Assembly: GCA_963573385.1 (NCBI GenBank)
Contig: CAUYLG010038538.1
Span: forward strand, 18,529 to 82,528
Length of the DNA stretch: 64,000 bases
Direction of reading: 5' to 3'
Origin: Cacajao melanocephalus
Taxonomy: Eukaryota > Chordata > Mammalia > Primates > Pitheciidae
The notes beneath the pieces were generated by a model, which saw only the letters and a program-made list of their open reading frames with translations, was not told where the DNA came from and did not search any database. Positions 1-10,260 of this stretch are shown piece by piece. Numbering within the stretch: the stretch's first letter is position 1; every line of letters starts with the position of its first letter. The translations under genes were made by a program, and so were the position numbers.

Positions 1-944
1 AGGATAACACTCCATATTGCATTAAATAATGACAAAAAATAATGAAGGAAGTAATTTCCTGACTCTACTCAGTGATAGATGGAGTGATATTTTTCAGAAT
101 TATTTTGATTAGAGCCATCTTCAGTAATTCAAATTAAAAATCAATATTACAACAAATTCTCTCCATTTATTGATATGCACTGACATCAATATTTTCTGCA
201 TGAATCAGCAAATAACATATTTTGTTTTTATAAGATAGAATGCATTTTACATATAAGGTTTAATAAGGAAAAATCTGTTTTCTTCTTTATTTTTCTGAAC
301 TTGAATTAAAACATCATTTATGTCTCTACTCAATGAAATATTGGAAATAAAATGCGCACACCTAATGTGCTACTATTAAACATCTACTGTAAACTTCATT
401 TAGTATATTACCTAACTTCTTCAAAACATTGATAACTCTTGCAAAAACATAATGGTTCATTTCATTAAAGGGAATCATTTTGATTATGTGAGTTTATTTC
501 TTAGAATTTATCATTATTTTCCAGTTAAGATAAACTTACCAACAGACCAGAAATACCTCTTTATACATAAGGAGAGCCATAAAATAGGTTTTTATTAAAT
601 TTCTTCTGAGAACTTAAAAATCACTATTTATATTCAGTATCTTTAAAAAGAGGAACATATCAAGGAATAGAGACTTATATCTAAAATAGATGAGGTATGA
701 AGCATTTAAATCAGGCTAACTCCCTCATAAGACAACATTTTAACATCTAAATATGGTTTGTAAAGATTACTTCCTAATTAAAGTCAATTGAAATTTTCCT
801 TTTAGTCTTTTCCATATATTCTAAAATAAAGTTATTCATACTTTTAATTAATCTACTTATATCTGCTTTTATGTGATTGTCACTGTGGATAGTATTTATA
901 CTTACTGAGTATATAAATATGTAATCTTTATACTTGCTGACACT
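1..944. other. Unassigned AT-rich DNA
   Basis: No gene, long reading frame or repeat that I recognise. The sequence is AT-rich with short A and T runs, as in intergenic or intronic DNA. Confidence 0.5.
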
Positions 945-1062
945 GAAGGAGTAGGGATCACATAAGCCCAGGAGCTTGAGGCTACAGTGAGCTATCTTTA
1001 CTCTATTATACTCTAAGCTGGATAAAAGAGAGAGAAGCTATCTCTAACCAAAAAAAAAGCCA
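945..1062 (+). repeat. Old Alu-like monomer (FLAM type)
   Basis: The stretch reads like the second half of an Alu monomer: a diverged 'cccaggagcttgaggctaca' block, then 'gtgagctat', then a degraded 'ctggataaaagagagagaa' and an A-rich tail. It is too diverged and too short for a full dimeric Alu. A short (TA)n run follows at about 1070-1083. Confidence 0.6.
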
Positions 1063-1804
1063 AAATTAAAAATATATATATATAGTTACATATTTTTATT
1101 ATCAATCATGAAAACGGTTTATACTATTTTCCAAGGAAAAATATGTCTAATGTACAACTTACAGCTAGTGTAATATTTATTACTAAAAGTTGCTAATAGC
1201 CTTGTGTTAACCACTTTAACAAACCTGAATGATGTGGAAACTTATTTTGGAAGAAAGAGCTATTCAAGATCAGAACATATAAAAACAATATATTCAAATA
1301 CACAGAGGTCACAACCCAAGCATTATCTTTAAATACCTTTGATGTGTTTTACTGCTCTTGAGTATTATTGACATAGAAGCTGCACAAATGTATCAAAAAA
1401 TAAAGCCTAAGAACCTAAAACGAAAGTGCTCATAAGGTGAAAAAGAGTATTCTTTTGAGCTTTAAAGAAGAATGAATTTCAACTTCATGTTATTTTTCAA
1501 AGATATTCTTGAGTGAATAAGTAGGGTGCTAACTGCCTGGTGCAGGTGAAAGAATACTTAGTGGTAAATCTGTAGCCATTAACTTCTGTGGCCTTCCCCA
1601 GTATTTCTTACCAAAGTTCTCTCTTGAACTCTCCTTATCTGAAAACAATATTGGCAAAACTAAACCCCATCCTCTAAAGCATCTATGGATTTTTTAATAA
1701 CTCCAGGTTGTTAAAATAGATAGTTAATATACACAAATAAATTTGAGATTAAGGAAAAGCATAACTCAATTTCTAAAACTGGTTAAGGACATGCACAGGC
1801 AATT
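1063..1804. other. Unassigned AT-rich DNA
   Basis: No gene or recognisable repeat apart from the A-rich and TA-rich tail of the preceding Alu monomer. Confidence 0.5.
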
Positions 1805-1856
1805 CACACACACACACAGACACACACACACACACACACACATACACACACACACC
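1805..1856. repeat. (CA)n microsatellite
   Basis: About 52 bases of CA dinucleotides with two single-base interruptions (CAGA and CATA). Likely polymorphic in length. Confidence 0.95.
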
Positions 1857-1904
1857 CTTACACATACCTTAAAATAGCCAATGTAATTTTGTAATATACC
1901 CTAA

Positions 1905-2255
1905 TTTACTCATCATTAAGAAACTGCACCTCAAAAAATTGTAATAACTTTTATCTCAGTTTAGAAAATATTGGAAAGCTTACTATAGCCAGTGTTGGTA
2001 AGTTTGGGTAGAAATAAAAATATCCATACACTTTTTGATGGGAGTATAAATTGGTACTGTCTTTGTGAAAAAATATTTTGGTGTTATCTACTAAAATATG
2101 AAATGCACATATCCTTTTAATCCAGCAATTTTACTTCCATTAACACATTTGACAAAAGATTGAAAATATGCTTAATATTATATGTATAAATCACCAATGG
2201 CTGTTACTAATACTAAAAAGCTGGAATGGATGAGATAAATCTAAATATAATGATT
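1905..2255 (+). repeat. Old L1 ORF2 3' fragment
   Basis: Diverged matches to the end of L1 ORF2 in order: a 'gccagtgttggtaagtttggg' type block, 'gggagtataaattggtac', then 'ccagcaattttacttcc' and a block like the sequence preceding the L1 ORF2 stop. It is far too degraded to encode protein. Confidence 0.6.
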
Positions 2256-2327
2256 ATATATATAAATTATCCAATTCAGCTTTATATATTTTTATCTATA
2301 TCTATATACAGTTAGATAAAGATAGAA

Positions 2328-2773
2328 ATAGATGCTCTTGACCCTGAGCAGCACAAGTTTGAACTACGCGTGTCTGTTTATCCTGAAATTTTCTTCTGCC
2401 TCTGCTACCCTGAGACAGCAAGACCAACCCCTCCTCAGCCTACTCAGTGTGAAGGCAGTGAGGGTGAAGACCTTCATGCTGATCCACCTCCGCTTAATGA
2501 ATAGTAAATACATTTTTTCTTTCTTATAATTTTCTTAGTAACATTTCATTTTCTCTAGCTTACTTTACTGTAAGAATACAACTTATAATTAATGTAATAT
2601 ATGAAATATGTGTTAACAGACTATTGATATAAGCTTCTGGGCAAGAGTAAGGTATTCGTAGTTATGTTTCTGGAGAGTCAAAGTTACACACAGATTTTCA
2701 ACTGCATGGGGAGGAAGGGTGCATGGTTTGGTAACTTTAAACCCCATGTGTTTCAAGGGTGTCAACTGTACAT
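2328..2773. mobile_element. Tigger-type (TcMar) MITE
   Basis: The left end resembles 'ttgaccctgagcagcaca' and the right end, in reverse complement, reads 'acagttgacacccttgaa', giving terminal inverted repeats around 445 bp. The interior follows a common short Tigger-derived consensus, including a 'ctgagacagcaagaccaacc' block and an AT-rich core. No transposase is encoded. A reading frame of about 120 codons on the minus strand inside it is a by-product of the repeat. Confidence 0.75.
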
Positions 2774-3310
2774 ACTTATGTTTATAATGTTTCTTGAAAC
2801 AAACACAAAAAAATTTAAAAGTGCTTACATTAGAGAGTAGGACTGCTGGGATCAGACAACAGAGGACTTTGTTTCTTGCACTATACCCCTGTATTGCTTG
2901 GTTTGATTCGATTTTTTGAAATATCCATTTGGGTATTAAAAAAACAGAACAATGGTAAGTTTTACAAAACTTATGTGCACCCATAAGCCCTTTCCCTATT
3001 TCTCTTATTAAAATCCTTTAATGATGCTGCAGTGCCATCAAGATAAAGACCTTGGATATAAGTTTTAAAAAAGATGAATAATTCAATAGAAACTGAAGGG
3101 AACGATATACATGAACACGCAGTTACTGGAATAAAAATACAGAGAGATAATAAATGCAAAAACAGTTTCCATCACTCTATTACACCTAAAATAGAGCTAA
3201 ATGAAAGACCAGCAGCATGCCCTAGCATGATCTTCAAGGCATGCTTTCACAGTCAACAATGTGTTAACTCCATCATCATCGCTTCAAGGTTCACACAGCT
3301 GGTTCTTTGT
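2774..3310. other. Unassigned DNA
   Basis: No recognisable gene or repeat. Short frames are present on both strands around 2971-3430 but show no domain or coding character I can identify. Confidence 0.4.
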
Positions 3311-3460
3311 CTTCCTTGTCTATACACAGTGCATCTTTCAGGTCATAGACCATACTTTTGTTTCTGTTTTTATTTTGTTTTTCTAACCCTGGCACCTCTT
3401 ATAGATTCCCTGCATGTACCAGGACAGTAAATAAATTATTTTTGAATTAATGAATGATAT
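3311..3460 (+). repeat. Probable L2 3' end
   Basis: The segment ends in 'aataaattatttttgaatta' followed by 'atgaatga', the form taken by L2 3' ends. The preceding pyrimidine-rich block is compatible but very diverged. Confidence 0.4.
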
Positions 3461-4115
3461 TTTTATAAATTGCATAAAACTAATGGGAAAAGGAAAAATA
3501 CTCTTTTTTTTTGAGAATGTTATTGAGATGAAAATGTTTCACAATTATGTCAAATTCTGATGTATTTCATATTTTAGGAAGCCAAAAGTTATTGCTCCTT
3601 GTTGAGTGTACACTAATTCTTATATCTGTAATTAAATAATGGTATATAATACACACAGTTCTTTCTCCATTACATTTTAAGATACTTAATAACTGGAGGT
3701 CTCACTTGTTTCTATATCCCCAATGTCTAGTAAGATAATCATCAAATAATAGACATTTATTTATATTTGCTTATAATACAGAAGTTATTAAAAAATAATT
3801 TTTAGGTAGCCTGAAAGGGTGAAAGTTTTCAGTGCAATTTTCCTTTAGTAAAAAGCGGCCCTCAAACCGTTCCTTCTCTAATAGAAAGCAGCCTGAGAAG
3901 ATAGGCATAGATATGTAAACTGGAAGCTTTTATATGTAAATGCAGACAGCTGTACCTGGAAGCCAGGTACATTCAATATGGCATCTCCCGCCCTCTTTTC
4001 CTTGTCACTACTTGTCACAGGTGTCATGGCAGACTTCAGATACAGCCGCATGTATAGACCTCGAGGTGACCAGCCAAGTGGAGGCTTCATTCTCATTTAA
4101 TAAAAGACAAGGGTG
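3461..4115. other. Unassigned DNA left of the provirus
   Basis: Nothing firmly recognised. The last 250 bases (about 3870-4115) are less AT-rich and end in 'aataaaagac', which could be an older LTR-like piece that the provirus inserted beside, but I cannot assign it. Confidence 0.35.
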
Positions 4116-4756
4116 TGAGTTAGTGACTATGTTAACTTCTCTTCCTGGGGGTTAACTTCTCTTCCTGCATCCACAAGGGGTGTAGCTTCAAAGGCAAGAT
4201 TTTCCTAGTGCCATGCCTCCATCCACCTCCCCATCCGGAAACCTAGAGTTGTCTGTCTAACTTTCCTGTGCATGGGCTACGTAGACAGCCCAGGTAAACT
4301 TCCTTTGTTTAGAAAGCCTGCCAAAAGCTCCAAGGAAGGAAGCTTTGATTGCGGGCCAAGCAACCAATCCAATATCAGAGTCGAAGATCAATCACTCCAG
4401 AGGAAATCTGGAAGAGCTCCTCTCACTGGATGAGAACTTGAATGGGGCGAGTAACTTCAGGGTTAAAATCCCCCCTACTCCCTTACCTATACAACTCCAT
4501 CTCTGGATCCCCTCCCACAACAGCGTGGGAGCTCTCTCTCTCTCTGTTTCTCTTTTTTTCTCCCTCTGTCTAATAAGTTGCTTTCTGCAAAACTCTCTGG
4601 GTCCAATACTTACTTGAACAGGCTCACTGCTTCACAAGGGCCCTCTCCTGATTCTTGGGTGAGTGAGGCCCAAGGACCTGGGAAAACATATCTGATCAGG
4701 GAACAGTGAGCATCTTTGGGACACCCCCGCAGCCCTGCTTCTGTCACCCAGTTACA
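4116..4756 (+). repeat. 5' LTR of the provirus
   Basis: It aligns along its length with 12322-13026. Both begin TGAG, soon reach 'gactatgttaacttctcttc' and end TTACA. A short direct repeat of 'ttaacttctcttcc' lies near the start. The CT-rich tract at about 4530-4570 precedes the R/U5 part. Compared with the 3' LTR it carries one copy (4599-4656), not two, of a 58-bp segment near its end. The exact first base is uncertain: 4116 or 4124. Confidence 0.9.
4364..4493 (+). promoter_or_regulatory. LTR U3 promoter elements (two CCAAT boxes, TTAAAA)
   Basis: Two adjacent CCAAT motifs lie at 4364-4368 and 4369-4373. A TTAAAA stretch near 4472 is the best TATA-like candidate; no canonical TATA box is seen. 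The same arrangement is conserved in the 3' LTR. Whether this LTR is active cannot be judged from sequence. Confidence 0.45.
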
Positions 4757-4760
4757 TCTG

Positions 4761-4778
4761 TGGCGAGCCAGCCAGGAG
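4761..4778 (+). other. Primer-binding site, tRNA-Arg type
   Basis: The 18 bases 'tggcgagccagccaggag' are complementary to the 3' end of human tRNA-Arg (ACG type) including CCA. The site lies 4 bases after the LTR's terminal CA, the expected place for minus-strand priming. Confidence 0.85.
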
Positions 4779-5730
4779 AAACATTGTAGGAGACTGTGTT
4801 ACTTCAGAGCAGTGAGTGAACTGGACCCCTCCCACTTGCTAAAATCTGTCTTACAGCTTCTCTTAAATCCATTAAGGAGAAAGCACCAGGCACAGAGGCT
4901 GCCAGGCCTGTGTGGGATCGCAGGAGTCCCGGAGGTATCTGTAGAAAGTGGCCCGGCCAAATTAAACGGCACTGTGTCCAGCTTTCTCCAAACCTGCTCC
5001 CTCTCTCTTTCTATTGTCTCTCTTGGCCAAGTTGCCTGCAGCACCACAGGGCGCTGAACCAGAGTGCCTGGCCCATTGGCTTGCCAGCTGTGCATGCATA
5101 CCAGCCATGAACGGAGCCCGCAGGAGCACCCCCGTGCAGTCCCAGAGGCGGCACCGGGCAAACGCCGTCTGCAGAAACCAGAGGGCCAGCCATGCACAGA
5201 GGTTGCCAGCTGTGGTGGTGCAAGGTCACAAATGCAGGCACTGCCCTGCCTCCAAGTAGCCCAGCTAGATTTAAAGGTACAGGCACCCCCAAGCCCACTG
5301 GGAAGCCCAACAGCCCCCAGGGCCACAGGGAGCCAGGCGAGCCTCCCTGGCATCCAGGTGTGAGCCGGGCTCCCCACTGTCTGCCAGGCATGGCATTTTT
5401 ATTCAGGTGATGCTTAAGGGAGCCCGGTGGAGCCCAGTGCATTGAAAGAGTGGCCCGAGGCCCATTTTCAGGAGAAGGCAGTGGCACAGGGAGGGGCTCA
5501 ATGTGTGCACATGGTCCCAGCGGACTCCATGGTGGACCACCATTGCGGGGGTGGGGGGCACACTTTCCTCGGCATGCGCATAGCAGAGGCTGCCAATGGC
5601 TCTGCCTGTGTGGAATATATCTGGCTTTCAGACTCACAGTGGTGAGTGGTTTTTTTCTTTCTGACCCACGCCTCCTGGGTCCAAATTTCCATGAGACAGA
5701 CTTCTTCCTAGCAGCCCATGGCATGGGAGC

Positions 5731-5803
5731 AGCCTGCTAGCACAGTGGCTAGGGTGTAGGTCTAGCAGCTGCAAGGTTGGCGGTTCAAATCCCCAGGTAG
5801 GGT
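5731..5803 (+). other. tRNA-like sequence with A and B boxes
   Basis: An A-box-like 'tagcacagtgg' starts at 5738 and a B box 'ggttcaaatcc' at 5782, spaced 44 bases apart as in real tRNA genes. A four-pair D stem (5740-5743 with 5754-5757) encloses a ten-base loop containing GG. The T-arm region 'aaggttggcggttcaaatcc' resembles tRNA-Asn most closely from memory. The acceptor and T stems pair poorly, so this is a degenerate tRNA-derived or tRNA-like element, not a working tRNA gene. Confidence 0.45.
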
Positions 5804-6293
5804 CAGGCTTAAATGGGGGACCCTTTTGGGGAGTCCAGGAACTGGAGGCTATAGGACATTGTGTTTTTTTGTCACTGACAAATTTTCCAATCCAACTGAA
5901 TGGTGCCAGAACCTAATAATGTACAATTTGTCTTGCCTAGGATTGGCTCTCCGTACGGCAGAACTTCTCCATCTAGAAGACCATAGTCAATCTGGGTCCA
6001 AGGCTCAAATAGTTAATTGCGGGCCCCACAACCCTAGGGCATTTTCCTATAATGGAAAGGGGTGGGGGAGGAGGCACAGGTCCTAAGGGCATTGTTTTGG
6101 CTTTGTTCCACATGGCCATCCAGCCTTAAGATTGCTGTGCTCAGAGGTCCCCTGCTAGAATTTTACCCTCCTAGGGCAGTTTTATAGTCAGGCCTATGTT
6201 AATTGAACTCTTGCTAGGGAATATTGGTACCCATCACCCAAGCCTCACTGACCTAGCTCAGGGATGCACTGGTATGAACCACCAATCCTGGCA

Positions 6294-6325
6294 GTCCCCA
6301 AATCCTTATGGTCATCAATGGGGAC
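6294..6325 (+). other. Leader stem-loop
   Basis: GTCCCCA at 6294-6300 pairs perfectly with TGGGGAC at 6319-6325 across an 18-base loop. It sits upstream of the paired hairpins and may belong to the same RNA structure. Confidence 0.35.
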
Positions 6326-6447
6326 ACATAGACAGTGAGTGTATGTGCCACGGTGCTGGTAAGTGTAATTAAACTCAGCAAATGGAAAGCCCCAAAAGAT
6401 AATCAATCGCGCATCTTGGACACAAGAAAATTATGAGGTGGTATAAC

Positions 6448-6492
6448 TGGGGGACACCCCATGGCTAACACTATTACTGGGGGATGCCCCAG
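6448..6492 (+). promoter_or_regulatory. Tandem hairpins, candidate RNA packaging signal
   Basis: Hairpin 1: TGGGG (6448-6452), loop GACA, CCCCA (6457-6461). Hairpin 2: CTGGGG (6477-6482), loop GATG, CCCCAG (6487-6492). They are about 30 bases apart and end about 55 bases upstream of the first gag-like codons. Gammaretroviral packaging signals are known for two adjacent hairpins with GACG tetraloops; each loop here is one CpG transition away. The structure is directly visible; the packaging role is inferred. Confidence 0.5.
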
Positions 6493-6548
6493 GCTTAATG
6501 TTTGCAGGGAATAACCAGGGATGCAGGCATTACTGTGTTCGATTTCAG

Positions 6549-8035
6549 ATAGGTGCTACTCTTCCCAAGGCAAAGTCTCCTTTAAAGTGCATCCTGGACA
6601 ACTGAGACCAATTTAACACACAATCTTTAAAGAAGAAGCAGCTCATTTTTCTCTGCCAAACAATGTGACTGTGATACCCTCTGCCGAGTGGAAAAACCTG
6701 GCCTCCTAAGTGTAGATTATAATAGCATTCTACAATTAGACCTGTTTTGTAAGAGCTAAGATAAATGGTTTGAGGTCCCCTATGTGCAAGTTTTTTTTTT
6801 TTCTCTCTAAGGAATAATCCTCAGTTATGTAAGGCCTGTACCCCATACCCTACTAAGCCCTCCGCAGGACTACCGCCACATTTAGGACTCCCTGTGGCTC
6901 CTCCCACTACCAATGCTGACCAGGCCTCCTCAGCTCCAATAACCCAAAGGGAGCCAGGGGAGGCAGAAACAGCCAAAGCATCTCAGGCTACTAGGATGCC
7001 CAGATTCTGCCCCCTAAGGGCAGTAGGAGGAAAATTTGTCCCAACCAAGGTACACACTCCCTTTTCACTTTCTAACTTAAAGCAGATCAAGGCAAACTTA
7101 AGAAAATTTTCAGATGACCCAGACAAGTACACAGATGTTCTGCAGGGCCTGGGTCAGTCCTTTGAATTAGATTGGAAAGATATCATGCTATTGCTTAGTC
7201 AAACCCTAACCAGTAATGAGAGAGAGGCTGCTCTAGCAGTGGCTCAAGAGTTTGAGGACACCTGGTACCTTGTCAAATACATGACCAAATGACACCAGAG
7301 GAAAAGGATAGATTTCCTACAGGTAGACAAGCAGTCCCTAGCACCGACCCTTGCTGGGATCCTGACTCAGAACGGGGGGACTGGAGTTGTAGGCACCTCT
7401 TGACCTGCATTCTTGAGGGATTAATGTGAACTAGAAAGAGGCCCATGAACTATGCAAAGTTATCCACTATAACTCAGGGAAAGGAAGAAAACCCAACAGC
7501 CTTCCTTAAGCAATTGCAGGAGGCCTTAAGAAATTACACTCTTCTGTCACCAGATTCCATCAAGGGGCAGTTAATACTAAAGGAGAAGTTTATTATGCAA
7601 TCAGCAGCTGACATTAGGAGGAAGCTCCAGAAGCTGGCCCTGGGGCCAGAACAGAGTCTAGAACATTACTAAATCTAGCAAACTCGTTATTTTATAAAAA
7701 AGACGGGGAGAAACAGGCTGAAAGGAATAGGAGAGACCAGAGAAAAGCCACAGCCCTAGTCATGTCCTTCAGGCAAGCAGACCCAAGGGGCTCAAAGGAA
7801 GGAAAGGCTTGGGTTAGCTGCCAGCCTGGCAGAGCTTGTTATCACTGTGGCCCAATGGGACACTTCATAAGAAATTATCCCCAGAGAAATAGACCACCAC
7901 CTCATCCTTGCCCACTGTGCCAAGGGAATCACTGAAAAGCACACTGTCCCAGGGAACAAAGGTTCCCAAGGCCTAAGGTGGCTAACCAGATGATCCAACG
8001 GCAAGACTGAGGGTGCCTGGGGCAACTGCCAGCAC
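6549..8035 (+). pseudogene. gag remnant (matrix, capsid, nucleocapsid)
   Basis: Structural polyprotein remnant. Matrix-like sequence begins near 6549, where the codon before a glycine is ATA and not ATG, and hits TGA at 6603. Capsid-like sequence is open at 6894-7292 (including 'VGGKFVPTKVHTPFSLSNLK' and a 'DDPDKYTDVLQGLGQ' block), then continues in another frame at 7289 and 7445-7672. Nucleocapsid lies in a third frame: a first zinc knuckle C-C-H at 7837-7863 whose last cysteine is Tyr (TAT 7876-7878), and a second knuckle from 7909 broken by TGA at 7933. At least two frame changes and several stops make it non-coding. Confidence 0.85.
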
Positions 8036-8039
8036 AAGC

Positions 8040-8330
8040 CATCATCCTCACATAGCCCCAGGTAAAGCTGACCATAGAGGGCCAGGAGGTCAATCTTCTG
8101 GACACTGGTGTGTCTTTCTCCATCTTACTCTTCTGTCCTGGATCATTGTCCTTCAAATCTGTAACTGTCCAAAGAGTCCTAGGACAAGCAGTCTCCCAAT
8201 ATTTCTCTCAGCCCTAAGCTGTAACTGCGGGGATATTCTCATCTCCCATGCCTTCCTCATCATGCCAGAAAGTCCCACTCCCTTACTAGGGCAGGACCTG
8301 TCAGCCAGAGCAGGAACCAATATCTAGATG
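8040..8330 (+). pseudogene. Retroviral aspartic protease remnant (pro)
   Basis: The active-site motif LLDTGV is readable at 8095-8112, preceded by a typical 'VKLTIEGQEVN' stretch in the same frame as nucleocapsid. The family dimerises around this Asp-Thr-Gly to cut Gag-Pol. A stop interrupts the frame about 35 codons downstream and upstream stops separate it from gag. Confidence 0.8.
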
Positions 8331-9829
8331 AACATCATCAGGGAGGAAATCCCCCTCTGTTGCCCATTATTTCAAAAAAGGATTAATCCTGAGGTTTGGG
8401 CAATGGACGAACAATTTGGACAGGCAAAGAATGCATGCCCAATTTGCATGAGGCTAAAGGATCCCACCTCCGTTCCTTACCAAAGACAGTACCCACTAAG
8501 ACTGGATGCCAAAAAGGGGCTACAGGATATTGTAAAGAACTTAAAAGCTCAGAGTCAAGTAAAGCCCTTGTAATACTCCAATTTTAGGAGTACAAAAACC
8601 TAATGGACAATGGAGGATGGTGTAAAATCCCAGGCTTATTAATGAAGCTGTGATTCCTTTATATCCAGGTGTAACTCACACCTACACCTTGCTCTCTCAA
8701 ATACCGGGATAGGCACAATAATTTATGGTCCTGGACCTTAAAGATGTCTTTTTCTGTGTTCCATTACATCCTGACTCCCAGTTTCTGTTCCCCTTTAAAG
8801 ATCCTTTAGACCAAAATTCTCAGCTCACCTGGACAGTGTTACCCCTGGGCTTTTGAGATAGTCCCCACCTGTTTAGCCAGGCTCTAGCTCAGGACCTTAG
8901 TAATTTTTCACATCCAGGTACCCTGGTTCTTCAATACATGGATGACTTACTTTTAACGGTAAACTCAGAAACCCAATGTCAGCAGGCCACCCAGGACCTC
9001 CTAAACTTCCTTGCCATCTGCGGATATAAGGTTTCCAAACCAAAAGCCCAACTTTGTAGGCAAGAGACAAAATATCTAGGGCTTGTCTTGTCTAAGGGCA
9101 CTCAGGCCCTTAATAAAGAATGTCTTCAACCATACTGGCCTTTCCCAACCCAAAGACCTTAAAACAGTTGCAGGGATTCTTAGGAATAGCTGGTTTCTGC
9201 TGATTGTAAATTCCCAGGTATGGCAAAATACCAAAACCTCTATACACGCTGATTAAGGAAACCCAAAAAACTAACACCCATCTAATACTACGGGACCCTA
9301 TAGCTGAGGCAGCCTTTCAGACCCTGAAGCAGGCACTGCTGCAGGCTCCAGCTCTAAGCCTTCCTACGGGAACCCCTTCTCCCTATATGTTACGAAAAAG
9401 TCACAAGTGGCACTGGGGGTTCTCACCCAGACTCGGGGGAGCACGCCACAACCAGTGGCATACCTAAGTAAGGAAACTGATGCAGTAGCAAAAGGCTGGC
9501 CACACTGCTTGTGAGTCATAGACACAGTGGCTATACTGGTCTCGGAAGCTGTTAAAATAGTGCAAGGGAAAAATCTAACTGTATGGAATTCACATGATGT
9601 AGCTGGAATTCTGGCCTCTAAAGGAGGGTTATGGCTGTCTGACAATTGCCTACTCAAATATCAGACCTTAATGCTCAAAGGACCTGTACTTCAGCTGCAC
9701 ACATGTGCAGCCCTCAACCCAGCTACTTTTCTTCCTGAGGAAGGGGCAGACACAGAACATGACTGTCAGCAGGTTATAGCTCGGAACTATGTGGCTCAAG
9801 AGAATCTCTTAAAAACTCCTCTAGCCAAT
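8331..9829 (+). pseudogene. Reverse transcriptase remnant (pol)
   Basis: The N-terminal fingers region is open at 8328-8573. The catalytic YMDD motif lies at 8935-8946 and starts an open block to 9162 ('MDDLLLTVNSETQCQQATQD'), in a different frame. The connection region reads at 9527-9883. Several frame changes and stops, such as TGA in the block before YMDD near 8854, disable it. Order and spacing fit a gamma-type pol, and YMDD is intact, but no long product is possible. Confidence 0.85.
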
Positions 9830-10260
9830 CCTGACCTTAACCTATACACTGACAGATGTTCCTTTATGGAAAATAGAGTTTGAGAAGCAGGATATGCAGT
9901 AGTCAGTGATCGAACAGTGCTTGAAAGTAATTCCCTTCCTCCTGGAACTAGCACCCAGCTGTTAGAACTAGTAGCCTTCACTCGAGCTCTAAAATTAGGA
10001 AAAGGAAAGAGAATAAACATACACACAGATTCCAAATATGCTCACCTGGTTCTGCATGCCCCTACTGCCATATGGAAGGAAAGAGAGTTCCTAACCTCAG
10101 CAGGAACTCCCATTCAATATCATAAGGAAATTTTAGACTTATTACAAGCTGTCCAAGAACACAAAGAGGTACCAGTCTTACCCAGCCAGGGTCACCAGAA
10201 AGAGGATGAGAAGGAAGCTGAGGGCAATCGCTGAGCTAACCTAGAAGCAAAAACGGCAGC
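9830..10260 (+). pseudogene. RNase H remnant (pol)
   Basis: Acidic residues of the RNase H fold are visible in order: Asp in 'NLYTD' near 9845, Glu in 'LLELVAFTRA' near 9965, and Asp in 'IHTDSKYAHL' near 10027. The domain is one frame except for a TGA at 9881-9883, between the first Asp and the Glu, and another stop near 10232. This is the best preserved pol domain. Confidence 0.8.

Larger units (their letters stand above)
4779..6548 (+). other. Proviral leader, long and GC-rich
   Basis: About 1.77 kb separates the primer site from the first gag-like codons, several times the usual gammaretroviral leader. Roughly 4900-5730 is strongly GC-rich, unlike anything else in the window, and is open in several frames on both strands, as expected from low stop density. 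A tRNA-like segment (5731-5803) and paired hairpins (6448-6492) lie within it. I do not recognise a pre-gag protein. It could be native leader or partly captured non-viral sequence. Confidence 0.6.

Noticed and set aside
2613..2984. 123-codon minus-strand frame
   Set aside because: It starts in unassigned DNA and runs into the right arm of the Tigger-type MITE, so it is not a gene.
5731..5803. Annotating a true tRNA gene
   Set aside because: The acceptor and T stems do not pair well and the anticodon arm is not convincing; it is listed only as tRNA-like.
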